Below are positions 37,423-48,379 of a stretch of 64,000 nucleotides of DNA, piece after piece. Position 1 is the first letter of the stretch, and every line of letters starts with the position of its first letter. Both the position numbers and the translations under genes were made by a program. The notes below the pieces were generated by a model. The model was not told the origin of the DNA and ran no database searches. It worked only from the letters and a program-made list of their open reading frames with translations. The stretch comes from Epiperipatus broadwayi (lineage: Eukaryota; Onychophora; Udeonychophora; Euonychophora; Peripatidae): NCBI GenBank assembly GCA_028023455.1, contig JAQFVV010012446.1, forward strand, positions 7,319,501-7,383,500. The letters are read 5' to 3'.

Positions 37423-37994
37423 TTTTAGCTGCATTATTTTTTAATTTTTAGTATTCAGATATTTTGCAATTCCCTTTTTTGTTAAGCATTCTACCTCTAC
37501 ATGAATTCAATTTTAAATAATGTATTTATTACTTACTGTAATACATATATATATATATCAATTTAAAGTTTTATTCATTCAAAAGATTGCAGAAAGTACT
37601 TTGAATTGATTTGACACTTCTAATTTATATATTTATCACTTCATATTTCTGCAATAAGTAAATATGAATATCTCTTATGTATATATCAGATTTAGTATGT
37701 GTACATTATTATATATATATATGTCTAATATATCATTAATTCCAGTTTTCAATTGAAATCCAAAAAAATTATCCACTATTTAAAACGTATTAAACTTGAT
37801 TTTAAAAGCTATCAATTGAAAGCAAAAAAATCTCTTTACTGCCCTCTCATGCATCTTACTTAAATTATATCTATGAACAAACAAACACAAAAATTGATAA
37901 ATTTGTACCAATTTATAAATTTCACTTTTAATATCTGATCTCAAACAATATATTTTATTAAATATTTATAGATTGTTTTTTATTTAATTTTTGA

Positions 37995-38390
37995 TAGAAG
38001 TGAACAATTACAAATACTTTGATTAGGTTATTAATAAAGATGGAAACATAAATGGATGAAATTAATTACTGGAAGAAATAACTTAATATTTAAAAAAATT
38101 TTCTCATAATGGTTTAAAAAGAATAAACATATCTTATAATTCTTATATATTGTTCTGAAACTTGAAGACATTAACAGAAGAGAGCACAATCTTCAGCATA
38201 TTAAATAAAATATGGAGAAATGAAAGAGAATTAACAAGAAGAAATCAAAAGTGAAATATGTGAGTGAGAAAACAACAATTATTATTGATATAGACTCAAA
38301 TAGAGCTAGGCTGACATATTGCTAGAAGAGAAGAAAAAAGGTGGACAGCAAAAAGTTTTGAATATTGCAAAACATTTAGGTATACACCTA
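37995..38390 (+). pseudogene. RTE-type LINE copy D, 3' relic
   Basis: The stretch aligns collinearly, with gaps, to the C-terminal block of the intact RTE (44085-44520). It has AGTGAACAATTACAAATACT for the NSYKYLG region, then GGTTATTAATAAAGATG, AGAAATAACTTAATA, TTGTTCTGAAACTTGAAGAC (YGSETW region) and GACATATTGCTAGAAGAG (HIARR region). No open frame remains. It is an old insertion in plus orientation. Confidence 0.7.
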
Positions 38391-38399
38391 TCTAATTAC

Positions 38400-41350
38400 A
38401 AAATCTGCTACATCAAACAACTAGTGTTTCTATAATTGTATTATTTCATATGTAACATTCATTGTCAGGCCTATAAATTACCGAATTTTCGCAAAAAAAA
38501 AAAAAGTGATAAAATGTATCATTTTTTTGACATTTGCAAAAGACAGACAGACCCTGGACTTTATGCCACTGCACCACCCTCAGGTCCATTCCAATTATAA
38601 AAGATACAAGAAAATTGCAACTACTGTACATATATGTATGAACATACTTTTTTTTATGCCAATATATAGACTTTCACTCCAAAGTAACGTTTCACTGTAT
38701 ATAGCAAGCATTATTGGGAAAAATACAGCTTTTATTCTTAATCTCTAAACACTGTTTACCAAGTTAAAAAACTATTTGTAAGCTAAATATAATATGAACA
38801 TAATGACAGTCGACTCAGTACTAAAATTCATGTCTTAATATAAAAATATATATGTTATAATAAGCTGAAAACAGATAATGGATTTGCATAAAACAATGAC
38901 AATAAAAAAAAATAGTGGGAGTCTCTAACAAATTATTATATTTACTCAATAAATAAAATTTACATTAAAATAGTGAAAACAAACAACAGAAAGAGAACGG
39001 TTTTCAAAAAAAAAAAAAAAAAATTTTCAATAGAGTTTGCAATTTTAAATACCGTAATGTTATACTTCCAAAATTCACTTTACACGGAGCAAATTATTTT
39101 AGATGAATTCAAAACTTCAGCAAATCAAATTAAAAAAATATATATACAGGATAAGATTCACAAAGAAATCTTTTAAATAACTAACGATTACACAAACAAA
39201 TACATATATAGCATATTGGCATGAAGTTTTTAAAAGAGCAAATTAAATAATTCAAAATGCGAATAATATGCAAATAACAATATACACGCGCACCCACAAA
39301 TGTATATATCTACATATACCACACAACATATAGATTAAAAATTGGAATATTTGCTAACCTGAAATTTGTGGTATTCCACACCAATGATCATCCTGTTCAA
39401 AGAGAATGTGTACTCATATATTACTATCCACAAACAAATAAAAGGTATACAATTTTAACAATCGATTAACATAGATGATAAAGCATTTCCTACTGGAGGA
39501 AAGTCTTCAAAGGCAAAAATTTCACAAACAAAAACAATCCTTATGCAGTACGTTCATATAGTGTATACATTATCTCAAGGCACCTCAACAAATATCGCCG
39601 ATGTGAAAGGTTAAATTCATTCATAGACTGCTATTCCAAATGGGGGAAAAATCTTATGCAGTACTTAATGCTTTTTTTTTTTTAATTTTTTAAAAAGAAT
39701 GAGATGAATTTTATATACAAAAACAATTCTTCAAATTGAATGTCATGCCAAACAATTGTAACTCGTAAACTATTACTAGTCTTAAGATATGCTTTGACTG
39801 CAAGCTTTCCATTCTGTAAACTGTTTCGCATCCTCCACAAATCAAATGAAGTTTTGACGCATGAAAATCACATGACACTGTTACTCACGTGGACAAGCGG
39901 TTCAACAAATCGTTTTCTAATACAAGATTTACTTTAATTAAAAATAGATGAACTTTATAAAAGAAAGGATTAAAAAAAAAGTACTTACAAAGCAAAAATT
40001 TAATGTCCTTTTTAAAATCAAGGTGCCTCACTACTAACTTTTTTTTTTAAGAAGTAAAACTCACTATTTTTGATTAATGATAAATTCTTAGTTGATTGCA
40101 TAATGCATTTCTGGTAGAAAAGATCTGCCGTCTTGTCATAATTTCTGATAAATGACAAAGATGAGTGGAAAAATATATGCTTTAATCTATATCATCACCA
40201 GAAATTTAAAAATAGATTTTATTTGATTCACAAACAACTTTAAAAAAAAAAAATTAAAAAAACCTCACTTTTTTTAAAAAAAAATTCTATTCAATTCAAT
40301 TTAATCATGGTTGTACATTTATCCATTTCTTTACACATCAGGCTGTGATTAACTATATAAACAATGGACAATTTTATTATCATTATTTTTTAACTAGACA
40401 GATTTTTAAAGACAGCAAACTGATCAAAATCGAGGAAGCCGATATTAGATAAATGAATACCCCCCCCCCAACTTATTACATATTCTATTATTTCACGGAT
40501 AAATTAATAGATCACATGTTTATAATATTAAGCTACAATATAGTTCTATACGGATTACAAGCGAAACAACACCATATTTGAAATATACATACAGCAACCT
40601 CTTTGTTTTAAAATCCACATTACCCCAGATAAAAAGTATGTGTGATTTTTTAAATATGTAACAGAAATCAATAGTAATGATTACTGCATTAAAAAAGACT
40701 TGATAGACACATGATCTTAAACAAATGCCAAAAAGGTTTGAAAAAAAAATCTTGTTGATATCAAAAAAAGTATTAATTGAAAGATGGAATATAATTTGAT
40801 ATATATATTTAAATCGATTTATTGTAAAAATTTACTTCTTTATTATTTGTTTAGAAGAAGTGTATTACATTAAGATAAATTCTATATTATTATTTTAGTA
40901 AGAATTGGGGGAAAGGGTTCACGACTACTATTATAAATTCACAAGTTATAAATCAAGCCATCTCTGTCCTGTAGACTAAGATTAGAATATCAACATGTTA
41001 AATGTCCTTTGTTTATTTTCTATAACCAAATGTATTTGTAATTACAATAATATTTCAAAAATCTCAGCCAAGTATAATAATTATTTACTTCCATCAGTTA
41101 AATTTTGTATATTGATTTCTATCTTAACTTTCCTATTTTAAAAATATTTGTGCTTTAAGTTCTACAATTAAACACATTTGTAATCACAATAATATTTCAA
41201 TAATCTTGTCAATAAGGAATAATTATTTATTTTATCAGTAGCTAAACTTTGCAGTGATTTCTATCATAATTTCCCAGGTGATAATTTTGCAATAAAAATT
41301 ATTCATTAAGCATTTTCTTATCAATTAGATTTGTATTTTGTGTAACAAAA
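38400..41350. other. AT-rich stretch, no gene seen
   Basis: No supportable gene. It includes a poly-C run near 40459 and the tandem duplication at 41027-41285 (listed separately). The overlapping short frames at 38446-38748 on both strands show no domain. Confidence 0.5.
41027..41285. repeat. Two-copy tandem duplication, about 145-bp unit
   Basis: Unit 1 (ATTTGTAATTACAATAATAT ... GATTTCTATCTTAACTTTCC) and unit 2 (ATTTGTAATCACAATAATAT ... GATTTCTATCATAATTTCCC) align along their length with scattered changes. Confidence 0.7.
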
Positions 41351-41663
41351 CCTGGGTCTCTTTTTACGCAGACTTATTTAACACGATGGCTGCAGAAAGG
41401 AGTTTGCTATTAACTGAAAGGAGACCCTTTGATTCCTCTTGGAGGCCTTAAAGGAACCGAGCAGGGCAAATTCCTAATGTCCACTCCATACGTTCTTGTC
41501 ATTGCAGCTGTTATTACTATGTGATTATTCATATAGTATACGAACATGGATGGGCTGCTCACCAACACGCATTAGCCAGCGTGGTGAGTTTATTGGCTTT
41601 TTACCTCTGAGTTTAAGATCAAGAAACACCGTGGTCTTTCTTCTCAGTGCCTGATAAGGCAGA

Positions 41664-42908
41664 ATGAATGTTTGTGTAAATGATAAATATTTTTCCAGTA
41701 TATATATATATACAATTATGACAGACAAAAATAAAGCATGGCCCTTATTCCCAGGAGGCTGTAAAGTCACCAACCAAGGCAGCGGGTGGAGGCCGAAGGC
41801 GGAGGGTGCTAAGAATCCCCTGATCGCGGACCCAGGCTGCCATTTGATGACAACTTTTTATTTAGGTACTTACAACTGCAGATCACTTTCAAGTGAAGGA
41901 AGATTGCAAGAATTAGAAGAAGAATTGTCTTATATTAAATGGGACATTATTGGACTTTGTGAAGTTAGAAGAAAAGGTGAAGAAACAATTGATTTAAAAA
42001 GTGGACATATACTCTATTATAAAGGCACACATATTGGAAATACAAGTGGAGTAGGATTCATTATAAATAAAAAGTGGAAGAACAATATTGTGGAGATTGA
42101 TGGTGTATCAGACAGAGTTGCAAGATTAGTTATACAACTTAATAGCAGATACCAAATGCAGATAATTCAGGTTTATGCCCCAACAAGTTCTCATAGTGAT
42201 GAAGTAGTAGAAGATTTTAATATGGATGTACAAAAGGCTTTTGATCAGAGTAAACAACATTTTAAAATTGTTATGGGAGACTTTAATGGTAGAATTGGTA
42301 GACAAATGAAAGATGAAATTGCTGTAGGTAATTTTGGTTATGATAATAGAAATGAGAGAGGACATAGACTTGTGAAGTTTGCAGAAAAAGAAAAACTTTA
42401 TATTATGAATTCATTTTTTGAGAAAAATGTTAAAAGGAAATGGACATGGAAGCATCCAAATGAAGGTGCAGCAGAATTGGATTATATTTTGACTAACAGA
42501 AAATACATATTTCAAGATTGTAATGTTCTTAATAAATTTAACACAGGAAGTGATCATCGATTAGTAAGGTGTAAGTTACGTGTTAATGTAAAACTAGAAA
42601 GACAAAAATTATTAAGAAAAACAATATTTACAGTTGATATTCCTAATCTTCAGAACCATTCTAATGAATTTAAATTAGAACTTACAAATAGGTTTCAAGT
42701 GTTAGGAGATTTTGAACATGATACAGATTTGAATGAAATTAATATGAAAATAACTGATATACTTTTAAAAACTGCAACAAACATAGCTGGTAGAAAAAAG
42801 CAGCAATTGACTAATAAAATTTCTACTGAGACTAGAGAATTTATGAAGAAAAGAAGGAATATGAAGATATACAAAAATGATGTATTAAAAAGAATTGAAT
42901 ATCTCTAA
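41664..42908 (+). CDS. RTE ORF, part 1: APE-type endonuclease
   Basis: The endonuclease nicks the target DNA to prime reverse transcription in the nucleus. Two in-frame starts exist: 41664 and 41718. The latter begins MTDKNKAWPLF and is better conserved in the other full-length copy. Catalytic motifs of the APE-like family follow in order: TYNCRSL (about residue 69), GLCEVRR, QVYAPTSS, GDFNGRIG (about 205), a TWKHPN segment, ELDYIL and GSDHRLVR (about 295). The frame ends at a TAA (42906-42908) and continues in the same frame nine bases later into the RT. In the other full-length RTE copy the equivalent codon encodes Glu, so the stop is a single-base change. C-terminal to EN is a basic linker. 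Confidence 0.92.
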   Translation: MNVCVNDKYFSSIYIYTIMTDKNKAWPLFPGGCKVTNQGSGWRPKAEGAKNPLIADPGCHLMTTFYLGTYNCRSLSSEGRLQELEEELSYIKWDIIGLCEVRRKGEETIDLKSGHILYYKGTHIGNTSGVGFIINKKWKNNIVEIDGVSDRVARLVIQLNSRYQMQIIQVYAPTSSHSDEVVEDFNMDVQKAFDQSKQHFKIVMGDFNGRIGRQMKDEIAVGNFGYDNRNERGHRLVKFAEKEKLYIMNSFFEKNVKRKWTWKHPNEGAAELDYILTNRKYIFQDCNVLNKFNTGSDHRLVRCKLRVNVKLERQKLLRKTIFTVDIPNLQNHSNEFKLELTNRFQVLGDFEHDTDLNEINMKITDILLKTATNIAGRKKQQLTNKISTETREFMKKRRNMKIYKNDVLKRIEYL

Positions 42909-42917
42909 TTTTGTAAA

Positions 42918-44246
42918 ATGGTACGGAAAAGAGTTGAAAATGATATAAGAAAGTATAACTGTGAAATAGCAAGGAAAGCTGTAGAAGAAAATAAAAGTCT
43001 CAAAAATGTTAAACAACATTTTGGTATTGGTAGGAAATTTATATCTGCAATAAGAAAAAAAGATGGAATTATTACTAAAAAGAGAGATGACATCATGAAA
43101 TTGGTAGAAGATTTTTATCAAGAATTATATAGTAATAAAGAACAAGTACCTCCTATATCTATTACATCTTCCAAATTGCCCAGAATTTTAAATGAAGAAG
43201 TGAGACATGCAATTAAGTGTATGAAGAAAGGAAAGGCTCCAGGAAATGATGGAATTATAATTGATATATTAAAAGAAGCAGATGAAGAAATAGAAACAAT
43301 TTTAGCAAAGTTATATACCAAATGTCTAAATGATAAAGATGTACCGGAAGATTGGAAGAATGCAGTAATAATATTAATATTTAAAAAAGGTGATAAAGAA
43401 GATATTAGAAATTACAGACCTATCAGCCTTTTATCAGTTTTATATAAAATTTTTACCAAGATAATTACAACTCGTCTACAGAGAACTTTGGATTTTCACC
43501 AACCAAGAGAACAAGCTGGATTTAAAAGTGGTTTTAGTACAATAGATCATATCCAGGTATTGAGAGAAGTCATAGAAAGGACAAACGAATATGAGTTGTC
43601 ATTATGTTTTGGATTTGTAGATTATGAAAAGGCATTCGATTCTATACACATTTCTTCAGTGATTAAAGCATTGGATCATCAAGGTATAGATCCAGGATAT
43701 TGTCATATTTTAAAGAATATTTATAAAAATGCAACAGCAACAATTAGATTACGTAATGATACTGGAAAAATCAACATTGAGAAAGGTGTAAGACAGGGTG
43801 ACTCCATATCTCCAAAACTCTTTACAGCAGTGCTGCAAGAAGTATTTTGTGGATTAAAATGGGAAACTAAAGGAGTGAAAGTAAATGGAGAGTATTTAAG
43901 TCATTTAGATTTCGCAGATGATGTAGTTGTTTTTGCAAATAATGCTTCAGAGCTGCAGGAAATGTTGCAGGAGTTAGCAGATGAAAGTAAAAAAGTAGGA
44001 CTAAAGATAAATGTTAAAAAGACTAAAGTAATGTTTAATCGATTTGCTCAAAATATGAAAATAAAGATTGATTATGAAGAATTAGAAGAAGTTAACAGTT
44101 ACAAATACCTTGGTCAGATTATTAATACAGATGAAAACATAATGGAGGAAATTAATCATAGAATTAAACTTGGTTGGAGTGCTTTTGGTAGAAATAACTT
44201 GATACTAAAAGGAAATATGCCTGTGTTTGAAAAGGATGGTTTTTAA
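42918..44246 (+). CDS. RTE ORF, part 2: reverse transcriptase
   Basis: It is in the same frame as the endonuclease ORF, separated only by a TAA codon. The polymerase copies the element RNA onto the nicked target. It shows KAPGNDGI, YRPISLLSVLYK, EQAGFKSGFST, the motif A segment FVDYEKAFDS (about residue 232), VRQGDSISPKLF, and the catalytic LDFADDVVVFA (FADD at about 332), then LKINVKKTKVMF and YKYLGQIIN. All expected RT blocks are present. The end near 44246 results from a frameshift in GTTTGAAAAGGATGG. The sequence continues as the C-terminal block in another frame from 44227. Confidence 0.92.
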   Translation: MVRKRVENDIRKYNCEIARKAVEENKSLKNVKQHFGIGRKFISAIRKKDGIITKKRDDIMKLVEDFYQELYSNKEQVPPISITSSKLPRILNEEVRHAIKCMKKGKAPGNDGIIIDILKEADEEIETILAKLYTKCLNDKDVPEDWKNAVIILIFKKGDKEDIRNYRPISLLSVLYKIFTKIITTRLQRTLDFHQPREQAGFKSGFSTIDHIQVLREVIERTNEYELSLCFGFVDYEKAFDSIHISSVIKALDHQGIDPGYCHILKNIYKNATATIRLRNDTGKINIEKGVRQGDSISPKLFTAVLQEVFCGLKWETKGVKVNGEYLSHLDFADDVVVFANNASELQEMLQELADESKKVGLKINVKKTKVMFNRFAQNMKIKIDYEELEEVNSYKYLGQIINTDENIMEEINHRIKLGWSAFGRNNLILKGNMPVFEKDGF

Positions 44247-44673
44247 CAAATGGGTTTTACCAGTTCTTACTTATGGATCTGAGACTTGGGCACTTAATAG
44301 AAGAGCAATACAGAGACTTCAGACCACTCAAAGGAGTATGGAGAGATGTATGTTGGGAGTAACAAGAAGAGATCGAAAACGCAATGTATGGGTAAGACAA
44401 CAAACAGGTGTTACTGACCTTATTGAAAAAATTAAAAGATTGAAATGGAGTTGGGCTGGACATATTGCTAGAAGAGATGATAATAGATGGACAATTGAAA
44501 TTTTAAACTGGATTCCAAGAGATTGTAAAAGACCCAGAAAGAGACCACATGTGAGATGGATGGATGAAATAAGAAAATGTGCAGGGGTGTTGTGGAGAAG
44601 AGAAGCTAAAGATTGGAGAAGATGGATTAAACTTGGAGAGACCTTCATCCTGCAGTGGATTGATAATGGTTGA
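44227..44673 (+). CDS. RTE ORF, part 3: C-terminal block
   Basis: This continues the RT polypeptide after a frameshift. It contains LPVLTYGSETWALN, LQTTQRSMERCMLG, the GVTDLIEKIKRLKWSWAGHI stretch, and ends WIDNG just before the TGATGA tail. These blocks are conserved at the end of RTE-clade proteins. The region's exact function is unknown, possibly nucleic-acid binding. The apparent ATG at 44227 is not the real start. The block is also recognisable in copies A, C and D in this window. Confidence 0.88.
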   Translation: MKRMVFNKWVLPVLTYGSETWALNRRAIQRLQTTQRSMERCMLGVTRRDRKRNVWVRQQTGVTDLIEKIKRLKWSWAGHIARRDDNRWTIEILNWIPRDCKRPRKRPHVRWMDEIRKCAGVLWRREAKDWRRWIKLGETFILQWIDNG

Positions 44674-44684
44674 TGATGATGATG
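44671..44684 (+). repeat. RTE 3' tail microsatellite
   Basis: The TGA codon of the ORF leads into TGATGATGATGATG, directly before the target duplication. RTE elements characteristically end in such short tandem repeats. The minus-strand copy at 59178 ends in the same ATC/GAT pattern. Confidence 0.85.
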
Positions 44685-44696
44685 ATTTAACACGAT

Positions 44697-46200
44697 TTTG
44701 AAGTTATGCGATTAGTGTTTCAGCGGAAGTTGAACTCCGATATTGCGCTATTACTTTAAATAAATTTTGCGCACTCACGTTATACTGAAAGTAATAGCAC
44801 ATTATTGAAATTCGACTTTCAACTTAGTAATTTCAATATTTTCAGTGCTTTATAATAGTAAGATTTTATGCAATAATGAAATTAAAATCATGATTTCCAC
44901 ATTTTATATATACACATATTAAATTTTACAAGATTATAATGTAAATTTGTTCAAACATTGTGCGTGTTAATTTTGCATTTTAAATCACATTCTGTTTTTG
45001 CTTTTTAAAAAAGAACGTAATCAATTATTAATCATTTAGTGCCCGCAAGTTTATTTTTAAAAGGTGAGTAATAGCAGTGGGCACAATTAAAATTGAAAAT
45101 TAAAGACAAAAATAAGAATTTAATTTTTAGTTGTTAGATTAATTACTAATTACGTTGTCACCAGAAAACCATTAATTAACACAACATGAGAGTGACGTTG
45201 GCGCTAGTTGTATTTCATCTTGTGAAGAATCTGATTTTTTTATCAGTTTGCAAACGAACTTGTTTACCGGCAAATAGCGATAATTAAAACGTGTATAAAA
45301 AATATAAATTACTGTAAATTATGCATAAAAATATATTGTTTTGAATAAAATTAAATATTATAGTTAAAAAAAGTTTGTCTTGTATCAATTTTTTTCAAAT
45401 TTGAAATTTTTTATTAGTCATATTTTATTTCCTTATTTTTTTTTTTGCACGAATTTTAAAGTAATTTTACGGTGGTGCTTTGCTTTTATGCGATTTTTGA
45501 AAAATCACAGTCTGTATCCCCCCTTTTTCAAGGTAAGTTACGTCTATTTTTGCATGATTTTGTTTGCGTGTGTTTTCCGAGGAACCTATCTATCGCGTAA
45601 AACGAGACCCAGGTGTATTATAATTCTTTTATGTCAGTGTTTTTCATCTTTGCTACTGTAATAGAATGGGAAGTGCCAATGACATCATACTAACAAATAA
45701 AACTTCAAATTATAAACATGAAAAAGCACTTGTTTATTTCAAAAGCGATCAAATTGTGTATTTAACATATATATAAAATGTAGTAGAATGAAAGAAAAAG
45801 ATTTGTCTATAATTAACAGATATTAAAGAATTACAAAATTAAAAATAGATTGTAATGATTAAGAAAGAATGATTTGAATTACATTATTATAGTTTTTTTT
45901 TTAAATTTAAGAAGGGAATAAAATTGTTAATAATTTTTTTTTTTAGAATGTAGTAAATAATTTTTAAAAAAGAGAGAGAAAAAAATATTTTAAGTAAATA
46001 ATACGTCATTATTTCAAATATAAAACACACTTTTTCCCCCAAATTTTAGATGCGTAAAAGAGAGATACGTCTTAAATTGGGGACAAAAATTTTTAATATC
46101 CTATTTAGGCAGACCTTTGCTTTACACTTTATATGCGCTTACTATTACAACTGTGACTTGTCAATATTTTTTGAATTAATTTCGTAAATGGCTTTAACTG
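44697..46200. other. Non-coding stretch, right part of the TIR element and flank
   Basis: It holds the palindromic segment 44728-44827 (CTATTACTTT on both arms) and the right inverted end at 45593-45611. A strong splice-donor-like AAG|GTAAGT sits at 45533 but no exon could be paired with it. After 45611 the sequence is AT-rich and anonymous. Confidence 0.45.
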
Positions 46201-46221
46201 TCTCAAACTGCTACTTTTACC

Positions 46222-46672
46222 ATTATTTTGTCGATTTTACCATTATTTTATCGAGAAAAATGCACTGAATAACCATGAGAATATTTTTATAACTAATAAA
46301 TCAATACAACAATAAGGTAAGAAAACCTGCTTTCACTCTGATTGCTTTTTTTCTTGTTCTCTACACAAAAGTGCTTGTCAATGATTTTGAATAATTCCAA
46401 AGTCTTCATTTTGATTTCAAAGTGAAATAGTATGTTTTAGAATCTTTGAATGTTATTTTGCCAATTTTACAATTATTTTATCGAGAAAATTGTACTAATT
46501 GACCTTTAGAATTTTTTTACAACTAATAAAGCAATGCAACAATGAGATAAGAACCTGTCTTTGCTCTGATGGGTTTTTCTTGTTCTCTACACAAGAGAGT
46601 ACCTGTCAACAATTTTGACAATTCCGATATCTTCATTTTGATTTCAAAGTGAAAGTATATGTTTTAAAATCT
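46222..46672. repeat. Two-copy tandem duplication, about 225-bp unit
   Basis: Unit 1 and unit 2 share TTATTTTATCGAGAAAA, ACTAATAAA.CAAT.CAACAAT, TTTTTCTTGTTCTCTACACA and TTCATTTTGATTTCAAAGTG in the same order. They have diverged by substitutions and small indels. No coding potential. Confidence 0.8.
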
Positions 46673-47748
46673 TTTTTTAAAAATACATTTATAATGTTTT
46701 TCAGAAAATATTTGTAAAAATATAAATTATTTTAGAAAAATGATTAAAATTTTAATAGAAAAATTTATTTTTACATGAAAGCAAATTGAAAAAGAAATCA
46801 ATGACATCTGGCTGCAATTTATAATTGGATGGCAAAAATACATTTTATGTTGACCTCTATAGATTATTTTTACCAATAATAAAGAAAAATTTATTTTTAA
46901 AAAACTTTCATTTAATAAAATTATTAATTTGCATTTTAGAAAAGGTTTTAAATAAAAAAAAAAAACGTGCAGTATTTACACTAAAAAAAAAGTCTTTGTA
47001 ATGCAAACAATAAATGTATAATTCTGAGTGGGTTTTGCAGTTTTCAAAAGATATACATGAAGAAATTATCAAAACAATTTTCTTAAAACGCTGCCTTCCT
47101 AATGATTTAAATGGCCTGAAGATGATGTACACTCATGGAATAATGAAAATAAGAATTCTCAAGTTCTGAAAGTGAAAATATGTCTGAAGAAGATTCACAC
47201 TAAATTAGGCGAGCTTACTGATTTATATTAGTTCCTATTTAAGTAAATAAAAATGTTTCTTATTTTTCAATAAAATCATATTAAGACCCCCCCACCCCAA
47301 TTTTCTGAGTTTAAAATCCTAGTTTCTTAAATTCGGGATCATCTTCCATTTATAATAATATAATATATTTTTCTATTAATAAAAAAACCACAAACACTTC
47401 TAATTAAATAATCATGGCTTTAATATTTAGTTTTATTGATACCATGAGATAAGAAACTTTAAACTAGGCTTAAAATCATTGGAAATGATTGGTGTTATAG
47501 CACTTTAAACTCTCATATATCAAAATCCATGCAGAATGTATTGTTAAATAAAATCTGGAAGTCAACAAACTTTTATCCAACAATTCATAAAATAGTATTT
47601 GTCAAATAAAAGGTACAGGTAATCTATGAAAGACGAGCAAATTGTATAATTACTATATACTTCAATATGTTGCAGTAACCTTCAAGATAAATATCTTAGT
47701 TCCCAGAGAGTACTAGTTGTAATCTACCTTGTGAAAGAAGTATTCTGC
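46673..47748. other. AT-rich stretch, no gene seen
   Basis: Anonymous AT-rich DNA with one C-run near 47286. Nothing recognisable. Confidence 0.5.
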
Positions 47749-48005
47749 TTGACCTTACAAAGTGCATCTCGTTTTTTTTTAAACTGCTTGTGTCTATTAT
47801 GATAAGATCAACCAAATATTAGAGACCTCTAATGGCAAAAATATAAATTTAGAATTGTCACTGTTATCTGAAGAAACCACAAAGAAGAAGAAATAATTTA
47901 TTGGCATTAGAATGACTTATCAGATATGATAGAGAACTTGTCCACAAAAGTTAAAATTTGTATACAAAACAAAAAAAAGTAATAGTAAGATTCAAACTCT
48001 AAAAT
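47749..48005 (+). repeat. Dispersed direct repeat, copy 1
   Basis: About 255 bp, nearly identical to 53580-53841 in the same orientation (for example GACCTTACAAAGTGCATCTC, GATCAACCAAATATTAGAGA, AATGACTTATCAGATATGA). It has no ORF and no recognised family. Both copies are preceded by TTCTG. The pair flanks the CR1-like LINE at a distance. Confidence 0.85.
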
Positions 48006-48223
48006 TTATTTTTTCAATGTAAATTTATAGTTGGATATTGTTAATAATACACATAATGTACAAAAAATATTTATTTCAAAAATAAAATTTTAACATATAA
48101 TTATCGTTTATATTTTTATGCTGTAAAAGTATAGTATGCCCTACAATTTGATTACAATATAATACAATAATTTATAAGAAATTTTAAAAATTAAATTTAT
48201 TTGTATCAGCTAAATAATTTTTT

Positions 48224-48292
48224 ATTGTGTTCGGATAGCGGCGGGCACACTTAAAAAGGTCTGGGGTGCCCATGGCATAGGATTGGGGACCC
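48224..48292 (-). mobile_element. hAT-like transposon end
   Basis: Read on the minus strand it begins CAGGGGTCCCCAATCC and continues through GGGCACCCCAGACC, TTTTTAAGTGTGCCCGC. This resembles the terminal sequence of many hAT transposons (CAGGGGTCCCCAA...). It is far more GC-rich than its surroundings and sits in the 3' untranslated part of the CR1-like LINE. I did not find the partner end or an 8-bp duplication. Confidence 0.4.
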
Positions 48293-48379
48293 CTGCCTTA
48301 AATGAAGTCAAGAATATCTCAGCAATTATGCCTAGATAAACCTGTTAGCCACTTTACTTTCTATTCCCCACTGTAAGTC

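Larger units (their letters stand above)
41388..44684 (+). mobile_element. RTE-type LINE copy B, full length and nearly intact
   Basis: A 3297-bp element is flanked by a perfect 12-bp target duplication, ATTTAACACGAT (41376-41387 and 44685-44696). It has a 276-bp 5' leader that is also present in the minus-strand copy at 59178-62664, one long coding region (EN, RT, C-terminal block) and a 3' end of TGATGATGATGAT repeats rather than poly(A). Short tail repeats and this length and domain order are typical of the RTE clade. Only one internal stop and one frameshift interrupt the coding region, and catalytic motifs look intact, so it moved recently on the scale of this window. Confidence 0.93.
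41351..45611. mobile_element. Probable DNA transposon ends flanking an RTE insertion
   Basis: CCTGGGTCTCTTTTTACGC at 41351-41369 and its reverse complement GCGTAAAACGAGACCCAGG at about 45593-45611 form a 19-bp inverted pair with one mismatch. Without the RTE (41388-44684), the block would be about 950 bp. Subterminal TTATGCGATT-type motifs occur near both ends, and a roughly 100-bp imperfect palindrome lies at 44728-44827. No transposase is seen, and no clear target duplication. Confidence 0.42.

Noticed and set aside
42126-42365. Minus-strand ORFs opposite the RTE (also near 42885-43321 and 44257-44693)
   Set aside because: They are antisense shadows of the endonuclease and RT coding region, with no motifs of their own.
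46060-46085. Left end of the hAT element (CTTAAATTGGGGAC)
   Set aside because: It resembles the expected duplication plus end by a few bases only and is in the wrong orientation.
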